This document shows, piece after piece, positions 27,536 to 37,183 of a stretch of 64,000 bases of DNA. Below the pieces are notes generated by a model. It saw nothing but the letters and a program-made list of their open reading frames with translations, was not told the origin of the DNA and searched no databases. Every line of letters starts with the position of its first letter. Within the stretch, counting starts at the first letter, position 1. Location of the stretch: contig JANWXM010000010.1 in the NCBI GenBank assembly GCA_025055285.1, positions 1 through 64,000 of the forward strand, read 5' to 3'. Position numbers and translations under genes: made by a program. The DNA comes from Saprospiraceae bacterium. GTDB taxonomy: Bacteria > Bacteroidota > Bacteroidia > Chitinophagales > Saprospiraceae.

Positions 27536-27982
27536 ATGCCAAATCAAGAGTCTGTTGACTTGATCGTCTACCGCGTTCGAGAGTCCGGTTTAGAGGTCTT
27601 TTTAGTAAACAAAGAGTCTGGCACTTCAGACAGTGAGCAAACTTGGGAAACGCTCACGGCCAACAGCACTCCTGAGGATCTTGCACGCGCTGATGGCATT
27701 GAATTAGGCCCTATCCATCAGGAGGATGGTACTGCGCGTCGCGCTATTGCTATTGAAGCTGATTGGCATGAATTGCCCTCCTTGCGCGCGCTCATTTATG
27801 AAGACTACCGCGTGGCTAAAGAAAAGGCACGCGAACGCCTGCGCAGCCTCTTTCCTGACATAGAAAAGGGAGCCTATTTTGCCATTAAAGAGGCACTCAA
27901 GCGCGTACTACCCGAACAATACGCCTTTCTTAAGGAGCTGAAAGAAGTACTTATCGAGAAGAACTCGACGCGCTACCTTTAA
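27536..27982 (+). CDS. Small cytoplasmic protein of unknown function
   Basis: 148 residues without signal or membrane segment. The first 35 residues (LIVYRVRESGLEVFLVNKE) resemble the start of a Nudix hydrolase, but the Nudix box (GX5EX7REUXEE) is missing, so hydrolase activity is not supported. The C-terminal half is predicted mainly helical (EDYRVAKEKARERLRSLFPD, AIKEALKRVLPEQYAFLKEL). It lies 101 bases after the lipoprotein gene and is convergent with the aquaporin. A degenerate Nudix-like or unknown fold is possible. Confidence 0.55.
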   Translation: MPNQESVDLIVYRVRESGLEVFLVNKESGTSDSEQTWETLTANSTPEDLARADGIELGPIHQEDGTARRAIAIEADWHELPSLRALIYEDYRVAKEKARERLRSLFPDIEKGAYFAIKEALKRVLPEQYAFLKELKEVLIEKNSTRYL

Positions 27983-28074
27983 ACTTCTATTTAAGTGCAA
28001 TAGCCCTAGAAACTAGGCGCAGCGCCATTCCTCATGGAGTAGGGCGGCGCAGTCTCCGTAAACGGCAGCCTGAC

Positions 28075-28761
28075 TTATACCTCAGGTGCTGAACGGAGAT
28101 GTTTATACGCCAGCCCTGCCAAGGCTGCTCCCGCAAGAGGTGCTACGATGAATAGCCACAATTGTTCCAATGCCCATCCGCCCACGAAGAGCGCTTGGCT
28201 AATGCTTCTAGCCGGATTCACCGAAGTATTTGTCACGGGAATGCTGACTAAGTGAATTAGCGCAAGCGCTAAGCCAATGGCTAACCCTGCAAAGCCTCGC
28301 GGCGCGTTATCGTCGGTTGCGCCCAGGATGACAATCAAAAACATGAAAGTCATCACCAGTTCCGTCACAAGAGCAGCCGTCATGCTGTAACGCCCTGGAG
28401 AGTGCTCCCCGTAGCCATTTGCAGCAAAATCGCCTACCGCACTGCCATTACCTGTGGCAATAAAATAGAGAACCGCTGCAGCGGCGATAGCGCCAAGCAC
28501 CTGAGAGACGATGTAGGGCAGAAGGGTTTTAGTACCAATCCGGCCTCCCACCCACAGCCCAATCGTTACGGCAGGATTCAAATGAGCGCCGGAAATGGGG
28601 CCCAACGAGTACGCCATGGTCAATACCGCTAGACCAAAAGCCAGCGATACGCCCACCAGGCCTATGCCTGTCTCGGGAAAGGCAGCAGCCAGTACAGCAC
28701 TTCCACAACCGCCCAGTACCAACCAGAAAGTTCCTAGGAATTCCGCTAAGTTTTGTTTCAT
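28075..28761 (-). CDS. aqpZ: Aquaporin (AqpZ-type)
   Basis: 228-residue inner-membrane water channel with six helices. It has both half-helix motifs: [12 protein letters not shown] near residue 62 and [15 protein letters not shown] near residue 187, and the [19 protein letters not shown] stretch that places His and Arg in the selectivity filter, as in water-specific AqpZ. The family conducts water (and sometimes small solutes) passively during osmotic change. It is single and convergent with the small unknown gene on its left. The AqpZ-type filter argues against a glycerol facilitator. Confidence 0.92.
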   Translation of the reverse strand: MKQNLAEFLGTFWLVLGGCGSAVLAAAFPETGIGLVGVSLAFGLAVLTMAYSLGPISGAHLNPAVTIGLWVGGRIGTKTLLPYIVSQVLGAIAAAAVLYFIATGNGSAVGDFAANGYGEHSPGRYSMTAALVTELVMTFMFLIVILGATDDNAPRGFAGLAIGLALALIHLVSIPVTNTSVNPARSISQALFVGGWALEQLWLFIVAPLAGAALAGLAYKHLRSAPEV

Positions 28762-28880
28762 GACTTGTTAAGTTTTGATGTTTGAAAATAAGTTAGTAGT
28801 TTCGTCTTTCTAGTCCTGGACGAGGAACTCAGGAAAACCAGATGCAAACTTAAGCAAGTAGGATATATTCACTACCTTTA

Positions 28881-30800
28881 TCAAAGCAATCCCTTTAGCA
28901 TCTCGGCAAACGCCGAAACCGACATAGCTCCTTGGTCGCCTTCTCCTTGCTTGCGCACGCTTACTGTGCCTGTTTGCGCTTCTCTCTCTCCTACGATAAG
29001 CAAGAAAGGAATGCGCTTGAGCTCGTTGTCGCGAATTTTGCGTCCAATGGTTTCGTTGCGATCGTCTACCTCGCCGCGGAGGTCTTCTGCTACGAGTTGT
29101 TGCTTTACGGCGTAGGCGTAATCTACGAACCTATCGGAAATAGGTAGGACGACGAACTGCTCTGGCGTTAGCCAGAGGGGGAAGCGGCCGGCACAGTGCT
29201 CAATAAGTACGGCTGTAAACCGCTCTAAACTGCCAAAAGGAGCACGATGAATCATTACGGGCCGATGCTCCTGGTTATCTGGCCCAACATAAGTCAGGTT
29301 AAACCGCTCGGGCAAGTTGTAGTCTACCTGGATAGTGCCTAGCTGCCAGGCACGACCCAGAGCATCCTTAACCATGAAGTCTAGTTTTGGCCCATAGAAG
29401 GCCGCCTCGCCCAATTCTGTAACGGTGGGAAGACCAACCTCTTCAGCAGCCTCGATGATGGCTCGCTCAGCTTTTTGCCAGTTTTCTTCGGAGCCGACGT
29501 ACTTGTCTTTGTTGTGTGGGTCGCGCAAGCTAATTTGTGCTGTAAACTTATCGAAACCCATTTTTGCCAGCACAAAGCGCGTCAAGTCGAGTACGCCAAG
29601 GAATTCTTCCTTTAGTTGGTCTTCAGTGCAGAAGATGTGAGCATCGTCTTGCGTAAAACCGCGTACGCGCGTTAGGCCGTGCAGCTCGCCCGACTGCTCG
29701 TAGCGGTAGACAGTTCCAAATTCGGCAATGCGCAACGGCAATTCGCGATATGAGCGCGGGCGATGGCCATAAATTTCACAGTGATGCGGGCAATTCATCG
29801 GCTTAAGGAGAAAAACCTCGTCGCGGTGCGGCGTCAAGATAGGCTGAAAAGAATCGGCGCCGTATTTTTCCCAGTGACCCGAAATGACATAGAGTTGTTT
29901 TGAGCCAATATGCGGCGTGATGACTGGCGTATACCCGCGTTTGAGCTGCTCTTTCTTCAGAAAATCCTCCAGTCGGCTGCGCAGCGCCGTGCCGCGAGGC
30001 AACCAGATGGGTAGGCCCTGACCTACTTTATCGGAAAACATGAACAGCTCTAGTTCCTGGCCAATTTTGCGGTGATCGCGTTTTTTGGCCTCTTCCAACA
30101 TATGCAGGTATTCGTCCAACTCCTTTTGTTTAGGAAAGGAAATGGCGTAAATGCGCGTTAGTTGCTTGCGTTTTTCATCGCCGCGCCAATAGGCACCTGC
30201 CAGGTTTAAAATTTTTACCGCTTTAATTGGCTCCGTCGTTGGGATGTGTGGCCCTTTGCATAAGTCTACGAAATTGCCCTGCTCGTAGAAAGTGATTTGG
30301 CCGTCCTCCAAATCTTCGAGCAGTTCCAGCTTATACTCGTCGCCTTTTTCAGTGAAGTAGCGGATTGCTTCGGCCTTACTGACTTCACGGCGGCGAAACG
30401 CTGATTTCTTGCGCGCTAGCTCGAGCATTTTCTGCTCGATTGCCGGAATGTCGGCAGCCGTGATAGGCCTGTCGCCTGGGTCTACGTCGTAATAGAAGCC
30501 ATTTTCGATTGGAGGCCCAATGCCGAATTTAATGCCTGGGAAGAGTGCCTCTAGCGCTTCGGCCAACAGGTGCGCTGAAGAATGCCAAAACGTGCTTTTG
30601 CCCTCTTTGTCTTCCCATTTGCAGAAAACGATGCTGGCATCTTCGGTAATAGGGCGCGTCAAATCGCGCACTTCGCCATTTACTTTGACCGCCAGAGCAC
30701 TACGCGCTAAACTCTCGCTGATAGAACGGGCTACCTCTAGCCCTGTTGTGCCAACGGCATACCGACGAACGCTGCCATCGGGAAAGGTTAAGTGAATCAT
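28881..30800 (-). CDS. thrS: Threonine-tRNA ligase
   Basis: Essential cytoplasmic class II aminoacyl-tRNA synthetase, 639 residues. From the N-terminus: TGS domain (about 1-60), the editing domain with [17 protein letters not shown] and the C-terminal [18 protein letters not shown] segment, then the catalytic core with [21 protein letters not shown] (zinc-binding Cys and His), motif 2 [12 protein letters not shown] and motif 3 [15 protein letters not shown]. The anticodon-binding domain at the end shows [16 protein letters not shown] 30800 follows a leader of about 65 bases in which TACCTTTG (30879-30872, minus) serves as the likely -7 box. No T-box is expected in this phylum and none is visible. 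Confidence 0.97.
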   Translation of the reverse strand: MIHLTFPDGSVRRYAVGTTGLEVARSISESLARSALAVKVNGEVRDLTRPITEDASIVFCKWEDKEGKSTFWHSSAHLLAEALEALFPGIKFGIGPPIENGFYYDVDPGDRPITAADIPAIEQKMLELARKKSAFRRREVSKAEAIRYFTEKGDEYKLELLEDLEDGQITFYEQGNFVDLCKGPHIPTTEPIKAVKILNLAGAYWRGDEKRKQLTRIYAISFPKQKELDEYLHMLEEAKKRDHRKIGQELELFMFSDKVGQGLPIWLPRGTALRSRLEDFLKKEQLKRGYTPVITPHIGSKQLYVISGHWEKYGADSFQPILTPHRDEVFLLKPMNCPHHCEIYGHRPRSYRELPLRIAEFGTVYRYEQSGELHGLTRVRGFTQDDAHIFCTEDQLKEEFLGVLDLTRFVLAKMGFDKFTAQISLRDPHNKDKYVGSEENWQKAERAIIEAAEEVGLPTVTELGEAAFYGPKLDFMVKDALGRAWQLGTIQVDYNLPERFNLTYVGPDNQEHRPVMIHRAPFGSLERFTAVLIEHCAGRFPLWLTPEQFVVLPISDRFVDYAYAVKQQLVAEDLRGEVDDRNETIGRKIRDNELKRIPFLLIVGEREAQTGTVSVRKQGEGDQGAMSVSAFAEMLKGLL

Positions 30801-30871
30801 AATTATAATAGTTTAACCCACCTATACGACAGGCAGGAGCCCTCGAAAAAGGGCGGTTTGCAATATGCCCG

Positions 30872-30879
30872 CAAAGGTA
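30872..30879 (-). promoter_or_regulatory. TACCTTTG -7 box upstream of thrS
   Basis: The exact -7 consensus on the minus strand about 72 bases before the thrS ATG; no TTTG at the -33 position was seen. Confidence 0.4.
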
Positions 30880-30945
30880 AGGTGATCGTTGCCAGCGTTG
30901 ACGTAAGGATGTAACTTGCACCGAAAAAAAATAAAGCCTTAGGGC

Positions 30946-32748
30946 ATGGCAGTGTCCACCGACTTTTACCGATTGTTCGAGATTCTCGATTATCAACTCC
31001 AGCGTTTTCCACAAGAGGTGGCCTTCGCTGCAAAGGAAAACGGTACGTGGACGAAATGGAGCACTGCTGATGCCGTTCGCGAGCGCGATGCGCTCAGCGC
31101 CGGTCTGCTTGCCCTCGGGTTCCAGCGCGGCGATCGCATTGGAGTATTGGCCCATTGCGGCAGCGCCAAATGGGCCATCGCCGACGCTGCGATGCTACAA
31201 CTGGGCCTCATCCCCACGCCCGTACACAGCACAGCTCGTCCAGAAGAACTGGCCTATATTGCTCGAGACGCCGACGTGCGCGCCTTTTTTGTCAGCAACC
31301 ACGACATGTTAACCCTCCTGCAGCGAAGCGGCGCCTCTGTAGAACATATTTTCTCCTTCGAAAATCTGCCCTCCATCCTCCGCTGGGATGCCCTGCGCCA
31401 AACACCTGACCCAGCTGCCCTCCGGGAGATTGAGCGCCGCCGCAACAGCATCAGTGAAAACGACCTAGCCACCCTGCTTTACACCTCCGGCACAACCGGT
31501 CAGCCCAAAGGCGTCATGCTCTCGCATGCTAATTTAATCAGCAACATCAAGTCTGTGTTGGCTATTACACCTGTCGAACCTGGACTGGTTGCCGTGAGCT
31601 TCTTGCCGCTTAGCCATGTCTTTGAGCGCATGGTGACCTACATGTATCAAGCTGCTGGCATGAGCATCTGGTACGTGGACGCCTTGGAAAGCCTGCCGCA
31701 GGCGCTGCGTGAGGTGCGCCCCCACTTCTTCACTGCCGTGCCGCGCGTATTGGAGCGCAGCTACGAGCGCCTCATGGAGCGCCGGCGCCGAGTTGGGTTG
31801 TGGCGCCGCAAGGTGCTCGACTGGGCTATTGCTTTGGGCGAACGCTACCCATATGCTGGCCAATATCGCATGCCCTTTAGCTATCGCCTTCAGCGGTGGA
31901 TAGCCGACTTGCTCGTCTTTCGTCATTGGCGCCGAGCCATGGGCGGACGCCTCCGCGGCATTGCCGTCGGTGCCGCTGCTTTACAACCCCGACTGGGCCG
32001 CCTGTTCTCTGCCGCAGGAGTGGATATCCGCGAAGGATATGGCCTCACCGAAACCAGCCCTGTCATTGCCTTTAACCGCTTTGAACCCGGTGGCGTTCAC
32101 TTCGGCACCGTAGGTATGCCGGTGCCCGGGGTTGAAGTGCGTATCGCTAATCCCGATGCCGAAGGTATCGGCGAAATCGAAGTGCGCGGCCCTAATGTCA
32201 TGCTCGGCTATTGGAACCAACCCGATGAAACCACAGCCCGATTTACTCCCGACGGCTGGCTCAAAACCGGAGATTTAGGTCGCTTCGAGCAAAAACGCTT
32301 CTTGCGTATCACTGGCCGGGCCAGTGAATTGTTCAAAACCACCACCGGAAAATTCGTCGCTCCAGCGTCTGTCGAACAACAACTTCTCACCTCGCCTTTC
32401 ATCGCTCAATGCATGGCGCTAGGACTCAATCGCCCCTATGTGGGCGCCCTCATCGTGCCCAATTTCGACCAGCTGGAGCTCTGGTGTCGCGATAACAACG
32501 TTCACTGGACGGCGCCACCTTACATGATCCTCAATCCGAAAGTCCTTAAGTGCTTCGAACAGGAAATTCAACGCATCAATGAAACCCTCTTGGGCCCCAC
32601 AGAGCAGGTGTGCGCTTTTCAACTGCTAGCCGAGCCGTGGACCATCGAAAACGGTCTGCTTACTCCTACGCTCAAACTTCGGCGCCGCAACATAGAGGCC
32701 CGTTTTGCAAAAGAAATTGAACAGCTCTTTACACAGAAGAAACGCTAA
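30946..32748 (+). CDS. Long-chain acyl-CoA synthetase (AMP-binding)
   Basis: 600-residue adenylating enzyme that would activate fatty acids to acyl-CoA. The AMP-binding P-loop-like motif TLLYTSGTTGQPKGVMLSH is at about residues 178-196, the middle motif REGYGLTETSPVIAF near 365, and the late motifs GWLKTGDLGRFE and LRITGRASELFKTTTGKFVAP complete the adenylation set. The overall plan matches FadD15-type long-chain acyl-CoA ligases of bacteria. ATG 30946 is the likely start. It is followed after 13 bases by a Rieske oxygenase gene. Codons are more GC-rich at third positions than in most of the window. The preferred chain length is unknown. Confidence 0.9.
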   Translation: MAVSTDFYRLFEILDYQLQRFPQEVAFAAKENGTWTKWSTADAVRERDALSAGLLALGFQRGDRIGVLAHCGSAKWAIADAAMLQLGLIPTPVHSTARPEELAYIARDADVRAFFVSNHDMLTLLQRSGASVEHIFSFENLPSILRWDALRQTPDPAALREIERRRNSISENDLATLLYTSGTTGQPKGVMLSHANLISNIKSVLAITPVEPGLVAVSFLPLSHVFERMVTYMYQAAGMSIWYVDALESLPQALREVRPHFFTAVPRVLERSYERLMERRRRVGLWRRKVLDWAIALGERYPYAGQYRMPFSYRLQRWIADLLVFRHWRRAMGGRLRGIAVGAAALQPRLGRLFSAAGVDIREGYGLTETSPVIAFNRFEPGGVHFGTVGMPVPGVEVRIANPDAEGIGEIEVRGPNVMLGYWNQPDETTARFTPDGWLKTGDLGRFEQKRFLRITGRASELFKTTTGKFVAPASVEQQLLTSPFIAQCMALGLNRPYVGALIVPNFDQLELWCRDNNVHWTAPPYMILNPKVLKCFEQEIQRINETLLGPTEQVCAFQLLAEPWTIENGLLTPTLKLRRRNIEARFAKEIEQLFTQKKR

Positions 32749-32761
32749 TCTGTCATCTGCT

Positions 32762-33850
32762 ATGGAATACCGCATTGACCCAGACATCCGCCGCGCGGCT
32801 ACCCTGCCGGCCGCCTTCTATCGCTCAGCCGAAGCCTTCGACGCCTGCCGCGAACGCATCTTCGCCCGCTCCTGGCAAATGATCGCAGGCGCCGAAGAAC
32901 TCGTACGCCTACCCGGCGACGCCCTGCCATTCGCTTTTATGGAACACTTTCTCGAGGAGCCGCTCTTGCTGCTGCGCGACGAAAGCGACCAACTGCGCTG
33001 CCTGTCCAACGTCTGCACGCACCGGGGCAACATTCTCGTACAGCACCCCCAGCGCCTCTCGCGCGGCATCGTCTGCGGCTACCACGGACGCCGCTTCCAC
33101 TTAGATGGCCGCTTTGCCCACATGCCCGAAGCCGACGGCATGGAAAACTTCCCCTGCCCGGCCGATAACCTGGCCTCACTGCCCGTGCGCCAATGGCGAC
33201 AGTTCGTCTTCACCTCCTTAGACCCTGCCATACCCTTCGACGAATGGGTCGAGGGCATGGAGCGCAAAATTGGCTTCCTGCCCGTCGAGCAGTTCCGCTT
33301 TGACCCCGCCCGCTCGCGCGACTACCTGGTACACGCCCACTGGGCGCTCTACTGCGACAACTACTTAGAGGGATTCCACATCCCATTCGTACACAAGAGT
33401 TTGGCTGCTGCCTTAGACTGGAACGCCTACCGCACCGAACTCCTCCCTTGGGGCAGCTGCCAGGTGGGCATTGGCCGCGGCGGCGAAGAAGTCTTCGACC
33501 TGCCGCCCGGACACGAAGACGCCGGCCAGAACATCGCTGCCTACTACTTCTGGCTGTTTCCCAACATTATGTTCAACTTCTACCCCTGGGGCCTGTCGCT
33601 CAACCTCGTGCGCCCACAACAGCCTAACCTCACCCGCGTCAGCTTCCGCACCTATGTGTGGCGCCCCGAAAAACTCGGCACTGGCGCCGGCGCCGACATT
33701 GACCTCGTCGAACGCGAAGACGAAGCCGTGGTCGAACAAGTGCAACGCGGCATTCAATCGCGCTTCTATCAAGCCGGCCGCTTCGCACCTAAACAAGAGG
33801 CTGGAGTACACCTCTTTCATCAGTTGACGGTACGGCTTTTGAAAGAATAA
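32762..33850 (+). CDS. Rieske non-haem iron oxygenase, large (alpha) subunit
   Basis: 362 residues from ATG 32762. The Rieske [2Fe-2S] site is CTHRGNILVQHP with GIVCGYHGRRFHLDG (Cys-x-His and Cys-x2-His). The mononuclear Fe(II) site is CDNYLEGFHIPFVHKSL, with the His-x4-His pair and an upstream Asp bridging the two sites; a late Asp near residue 320 would be the third ligand. The family hydroxylates or demethylates small organic molecules using electrons from a ferredoxin or reductase, none of which is encoded nearby. It follows the acyl-CoA synthetase after 13 bases and shares its strongly C/G-ended codon use, unlike the neighbours, which hints at transfer. Substrate unknown; relatives act on carnitine, choline or aromatic compounds. 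Confidence 0.88.
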   Translation: MEYRIDPDIRRAATLPAAFYRSAEAFDACRERIFARSWQMIAGAEELVRLPGDALPFAFMEHFLEEPLLLLRDESDQLRCLSNVCTHRGNILVQHPQRLSRGIVCGYHGRRFHLDGRFAHMPEADGMENFPCPADNLASLPVRQWRQFVFTSLDPAIPFDEWVEGMERKIGFLPVEQFRFDPARSRDYLVHAHWALYCDNYLEGFHIPFVHKSLAAALDWNAYRTELLPWGSCQVGIGRGGEEVFDLPPGHEDAGQNIAAYYFWLFPNIMFNFYPWGLSLNLVRPQQPNLTRVSFRTYVWRPEKLGTGAGADIDLVEREDEAVVEQVQRGIQSRFYQAGRFAPKQEAGVHLFHQLTVRLLKE

Positions 33851-34588
33851 AGTTAAACACAAAGAAAAACTATGCGCTAAGGGCCATGTTTTTTAGCAAC
33901 CAAAATGGATGAGGCCCTTAAAGTATAAGATCTGTGGATCGGGACTGGCAGTCGGTTACATAGCTTGCCTTTTCTCCATCAAGTAGATTTAGCGAAAAAA
34001 TAATCAATCTGCAATTTTTCTGGGGTTGTACGACTTTCGGATTCTGGGAGGATTTTTTGTCATCTTTAGGAACTGGCGAGCACATTAAAAATTCGGCTGA
34101 CTGCAGTTCATCAAAAGAGCGCGATGCAGGGCAATTGCCGGCTGTCCGGGCTGCGGGCTGAAAGGTGGTTGCCACATTTTTAGGCCGCCCTCCTTGGCCC
34201 TCTTTTTCGACCGTAGCGCTCAAAATTTAAGTTAAGTTAGGTGTACTGGCTGCGAAGGGACAAAGACAAGCCCAGGTGGTGGTCAAAAAAATCGCGTTGC
34301 CATTTGTTTGCGTTCGGCATTTGCTGTTGTATTGCACTTATGAGCATTTCGACGCTCATGGGCAGAAGTTGTTGGGTTGATGTTTCATACCACAAACCTG
34401 AACTCTTGCCCCTTTTTTATCTCAACATTTTCAAATCGGATAGGCTAATTTCCTTACGAAATACTATTGAATAGAAACATTTTTTCTTTTGGCTTTCTTT
34501 TGTGCATGTATCTTTGACGTCGTTTTAATCGTAACAGCCTGATTAAAGGATAGATAAACATTAACCTTAAACATTAACGACTTGACGT
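33851..34588. other. Long intergenic region
   Basis: About 740 bases with two open frames (33918-34223 minus, 34241-34474 plus) that I could not support as genes: neither has a convincing start context or conserved motif. The minus frame contains a GRPK-rich start reminiscent of small DNA-binding proteins, but this is weak. The promoter of the next gene lies at the right end. Confidence 0.4.
34488..34516 (+). promoter_or_regulatory. Bacteroidota-type promoter of the small membrane protein gene
   Basis: TTTG (34488-34491) and TATCTTTG (34509-34516) with a 17-base spacer, slightly shorter than the usual 19-21. A start near 34523 would give a leader of about 65 bases. Confidence 0.45.
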
Positions 34589-34957
34589 ATGAAGCTGACT
34601 ACTCGAAACATTGCAGCGTTTCTATTAATCATTACGGGCTCAATGGCGCTAGGGAGTATGTACTCAGGGTACATTAACCATCCCGCTATTGCGGTAACGC
34701 CGGAAAACGTTATTTTGACCCTGATGATGATTTTGTTTATTTTTTCTGGTTTTTATTCCTACAACTACCTAACCTTGGGCCAAGGGAATCTGAATCTGGC
34801 TTTAGGGCTGAATGTGCTGCTTTTTCTTCTGACGGCCTTTGCTTTTACGCAAGGATATAATCCGAATACGCAGAAGTGGTTTTCTGTTCACGAGGTGTTA
34901 AATCTAATCTTGACGCTGATCCTTTCTATTCAGCTGTTGAGATTGCGGCTCGCTTGA
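34589..34957 (+). CDS. Small multi-pass membrane protein of unknown function
   Basis: 122 residues with four likely transmembrane helices (about 8-28, 40-62, 68-88 and 100-120). The sequence FIFSGFYSYNYLTLGQGNLN lies between helices 2 and 3. There are no catalytic or metal-binding clusters, and no family was recognised. A promoter with -33 and -7 elements is visible 70-100 bases upstream, so it is probably expressed alone. It lies just before the insertion-sequence remnants, so it could be the last native gene of that neighbourhood. Confidence 0.65.
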   Translation: MKLTTRNIAAFLLIITGSMALGSMYSGYINHPAIAVTPENVILTLMMILFIFSGFYSYNYLTLGQGNLNLALGLNVLLFLLTAFAFTQGYNPNTQKWFSVHEVLNLILTLILSIQLLRLRLA

Positions 34958-35059
34958 AAAAATGAGCCTTTGCATTTCTTAGAGCTGGATGGCTCTGATG
35001 ATGGGCAGGGCAAGTTCGTGATATATGTGTTAAAATACGCGTGAGGATCATGGGAAAAT

Positions 35060-35545
35060 ACGAGAAATGGGCTTCCGAGGAAGGCCAATTTCTAGCAATG
35101 CCCTCCTGACGCCGATCAGCAAAAGGACCTTCATAGCGGCAAGAAGAAGGGGTATACGCTCGAAAATGCGGGGATTGCTACGATGATGTGCGTTGTGCTG
35201 TATGTCAGCCCGAACTACGCCAGCAGGGTGCTCGCTAAGCGCATAGCTGACACGTACAGGATTCCCATCGAGTTTGTCCTGCGGCAGGATACGGGTTGTT
35301 GAGGGGATTCGCTGCCCGACGTTGTGATGCTGCAACCTACCAACAAGCCAAAGGGCAAGACACTGCATGAAAAGCGGTATCGTTGGAGTCATTTCGATTT
35401 GCAGCATTCGCGTTCGTATAGAGCATTTTATCGGCTTGATAAAGCGTTATTGCATCGTGAAGGATGAGTTTAGGGCTCGTAAAGGCAACTTCAGAGAGAG
35501 GTCATTCTCGCTGGAACTGCATAGCTTCAGGGCCTTGAAAAATCC
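35060..35545 (+). pseudogene. Remnant of an IS5-family (DDE_Tnp_4) transposase
   Basis: Frame at 35102 reads PPDADQQKDLHSGKKKGYTL and, further on, VSPNYASRVLAKRIADTY and LRQDTG before a stop at 35300. A shifted continuation gives NKPKGKTLHEKRY, and after another shift CSIRVRIEHFIGLIKRYCIV with KDEFRARKGNF and SLELHSFR. These fragments, in this order, match the C-terminal half of IS5-type transposases (the YYSGKKKRHT, LSPSYPGSVHDKRIAD, LLQDTGFQG, RVRVEHVIGRIKRF and LHNFR blocks). The N-terminal half with the first catalytic Asp is missing and there are at least two frame disruptions, so it is dead. Confidence 0.75.
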
Positions 35546-35564
35546 ACCAAAACATGCTGATAAC

Positions 35565-37041
35565 GCATCTTCCGCACTCCTTTTGCCCAAAAATAGAGAA
35601 TAATACCAAAAGTTGTAATCTTGCAGGATGGAGACACAAGATTACGTGAGTGAGACCCTGGATCACTTAGGGTTGGTAGCGGGGGTGTGCCGCGAGATAG
35701 GGATTAGCGAGCTGATAGACAAGCACTGTCCGAGTGATAGTCCGGATCAAATTGTCAGTACAGGCAAGGCACTGGAAGCCATGATTTTGAATGGTTTAGG
35801 GTTTGTCAATGAGCGCTTGTATCTGGTTGCGCACTTTTTTGCAGACAAACCGGTGGAGTTGCTGCTTGGTTCAGGGCTTAAGGCAGAGCATTTCAACGAC
35901 GACCGGCTTGGGCGTGCGCTGGATACGTTGTATGAAACAGGGCTAACCTCGCTTTTTGCCAAATTGAGCCGGCGTACGCTAGAGGTGCTGAACTATCGGC
36001 CACAGCGAGGCCGCCAGGACGCGACCAGCATGAGCGCATACGGCCGATACAATAGTGAGGAAGAGGAAGTCGGCAGCAAGTTGCATATCACTCCTGGATA
36101 CAGTAAAGACAAACGTCCGGATTTGGCGCAAGTGACGATTCAACTGATATGCGAGCATCTCAGCGGCATTCCGCTGCACATGGAAGTCCTCAACGGCAAT
36201 AGCAGTGACAGTGAGTCTTTTCGTCAGGTAATCCAGACATGTGGAGAGCAACTGCGCACCGAAGCCGGGCTGTTGACCATAATAGCCGACAGCAAGTTGT
36301 ATTGCGAAGAAGCCATACAAGAACTTGAAGCCGGGCAGTTCAAATAGGTAAGCCGGGTTCCGGGTACTCTGCAGGCGGCTGCGGATTTGATGAAGAAGAT
36401 CAAAGCGGAGGATTTGAAAGCGCTTAAAGAGCAGGGCTACAGCAGCGCTTGCTACACGTATGAGTACGGAGGCGTAGATCAACACTGGGTAGTATATCAC
36501 TCTCAGAGTGCTGCGAGCCAAGAGGCCACCCGCCTGGAAAAGAAAATGGCCCAGGAGCGTTACAAAGCGGAGATGTTCAGGCATAATCTGTTTATTCTGG
36601 CTGCGAATCCACAAGTCCATGACCCTGCGGAGGAAGAACAACTACTGCGCATGTACAGAGAGCAACACAGCATAGAGCGCGGCTTCCGATTTATTAAGGA
36701 TCCCAACCTCGTGGCCTCATCGTTCTTTGCGCAAAAACCGGAGCGCGTAGCAGCCCTTGCTTTTGTAATGACTACCTGCTTATTGGTGTACAGTGCTTTG
36801 GAATATCGAATCCGGCAGGCTTTACAAAAGCAAGACAAAACAGTGTCAGGTCAGAAAGGCCAACCTTCTAAAAAAACCTGCTATTCGTGGGTTTTTCCAG
36901 CTTTTTGTGGGCATTCATGTGCTCGTTCTAGTCGACGGAAAGAAGATCACGTTTAACCTCAATGCTAGCCATCGAAATATGCCATCCCTCCTTTCCCGGA
37001 TTTTTATTCATGATTTTCTACGCTGGAGGTGCGGAAGATGC
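35565..37041 (+). mobile_element. IS1634-family insertion sequence, inactive copy
   Basis: Terminal inverted repeats of about 16-17 bp, GCATCTTCCGCACTCC (35565-35580) and GGAGGTGCGGAAGATGC (37025-37041), bracket a single transposase frame. They differ by one base insertion. The element is about 1.48 kb. I could not identify a clear target-site duplication in the immediate flanks (TAAC before, CGTC after), so the boundaries may be off by a few bases. It inserted next to the IS5-type remnant and ends about 33 bases from the 3' end of tRNA-Leu. Confidence 0.7.
35628..37005 (+). pseudogene. IS1634-family transposase broken by one stop codon and one frameshift
   Basis: The N-terminal DUF4277-like part (DHLGLVAGVCREIGISELID, LNGLGFVNERLYLVAHFFAD, LNDDRLGRALDTLYETG region, here FNDDRLGRALDTLYETG) leads to DATSMSAYGRY with the first catalytic Asp, ADSKLY with the second, and EQHSIERGFRFIKDPN with the Glu. 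A TAG at 36345-36347 replaces the expected Trp of a conserved FxWVSRVP (now FK-stop-VSRVPGTL); the same frame continues open afterwards. At 36870-36876 a run of seven A bases shifts the frame by one, after which GFFQLFVGIHVLVLVDGKK and FNLNASHRNMPSLLS restore the family C-terminus. Only these two lesions are seen, so the copy is recent. Confidence 0.8.
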
Positions 37042-37073
37042 CGTCGAGAAGTCAGGGGTGCACAGCAAACAGG

Positions 37074-37157
37074 TGCCCGGGACGGGACTCGAACCCGTAC
37101 GGCCTCAACGGCCACAGGATTTTAAGTCCTGCGTGTCTACCATTCCACCACCTGGGC
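37074..37157 (-). tRNA. tRNA-Leu (anticodon TAA)
   Basis: 84 nt, minus strand. The acceptor GCCCAGG pairs with CCCGGGC apart from one A-C mismatch; the anticodon loop is cTTAAaa region, with TAA read as Leu; a long variable arm is present as expected for class II tRNA. The TpsiC arm is GGGTTCGAGTCCC. CCA is not encoded. It is downstream of tRNA-Gly on the minus strand. Confidence 0.93.
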
Positions 37158-37183
37158 AAAGCAGATTGTCTTAGAAAGCAAAA

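Noticed and set aside
27536..27982. Nudix hydrolase call for the 148-residue protein
   Set aside because: The N-terminal strand resembles Nudix enzymes, but the Nudix box is absent.
30801..30945. T-box or other riboswitch upstream of thrS
   Set aside because: The 145-base leader has no T-box sequence, no stem-loop with a T-run and no known aptamer core.
33918..34223. Minus-strand frame with a GRPK-type start, possible small DNA-binding or mobilisation protein
   Set aside because: The resemblance is a single short patch; the remainder has no matching pattern, so it is not supported as a gene.
34241..34474. Plus-strand frame of 77 codons with a hydrophobic Cys-rich patch
   Set aside because: No conserved motif and no ribosome-binding or promoter context; likely chance.
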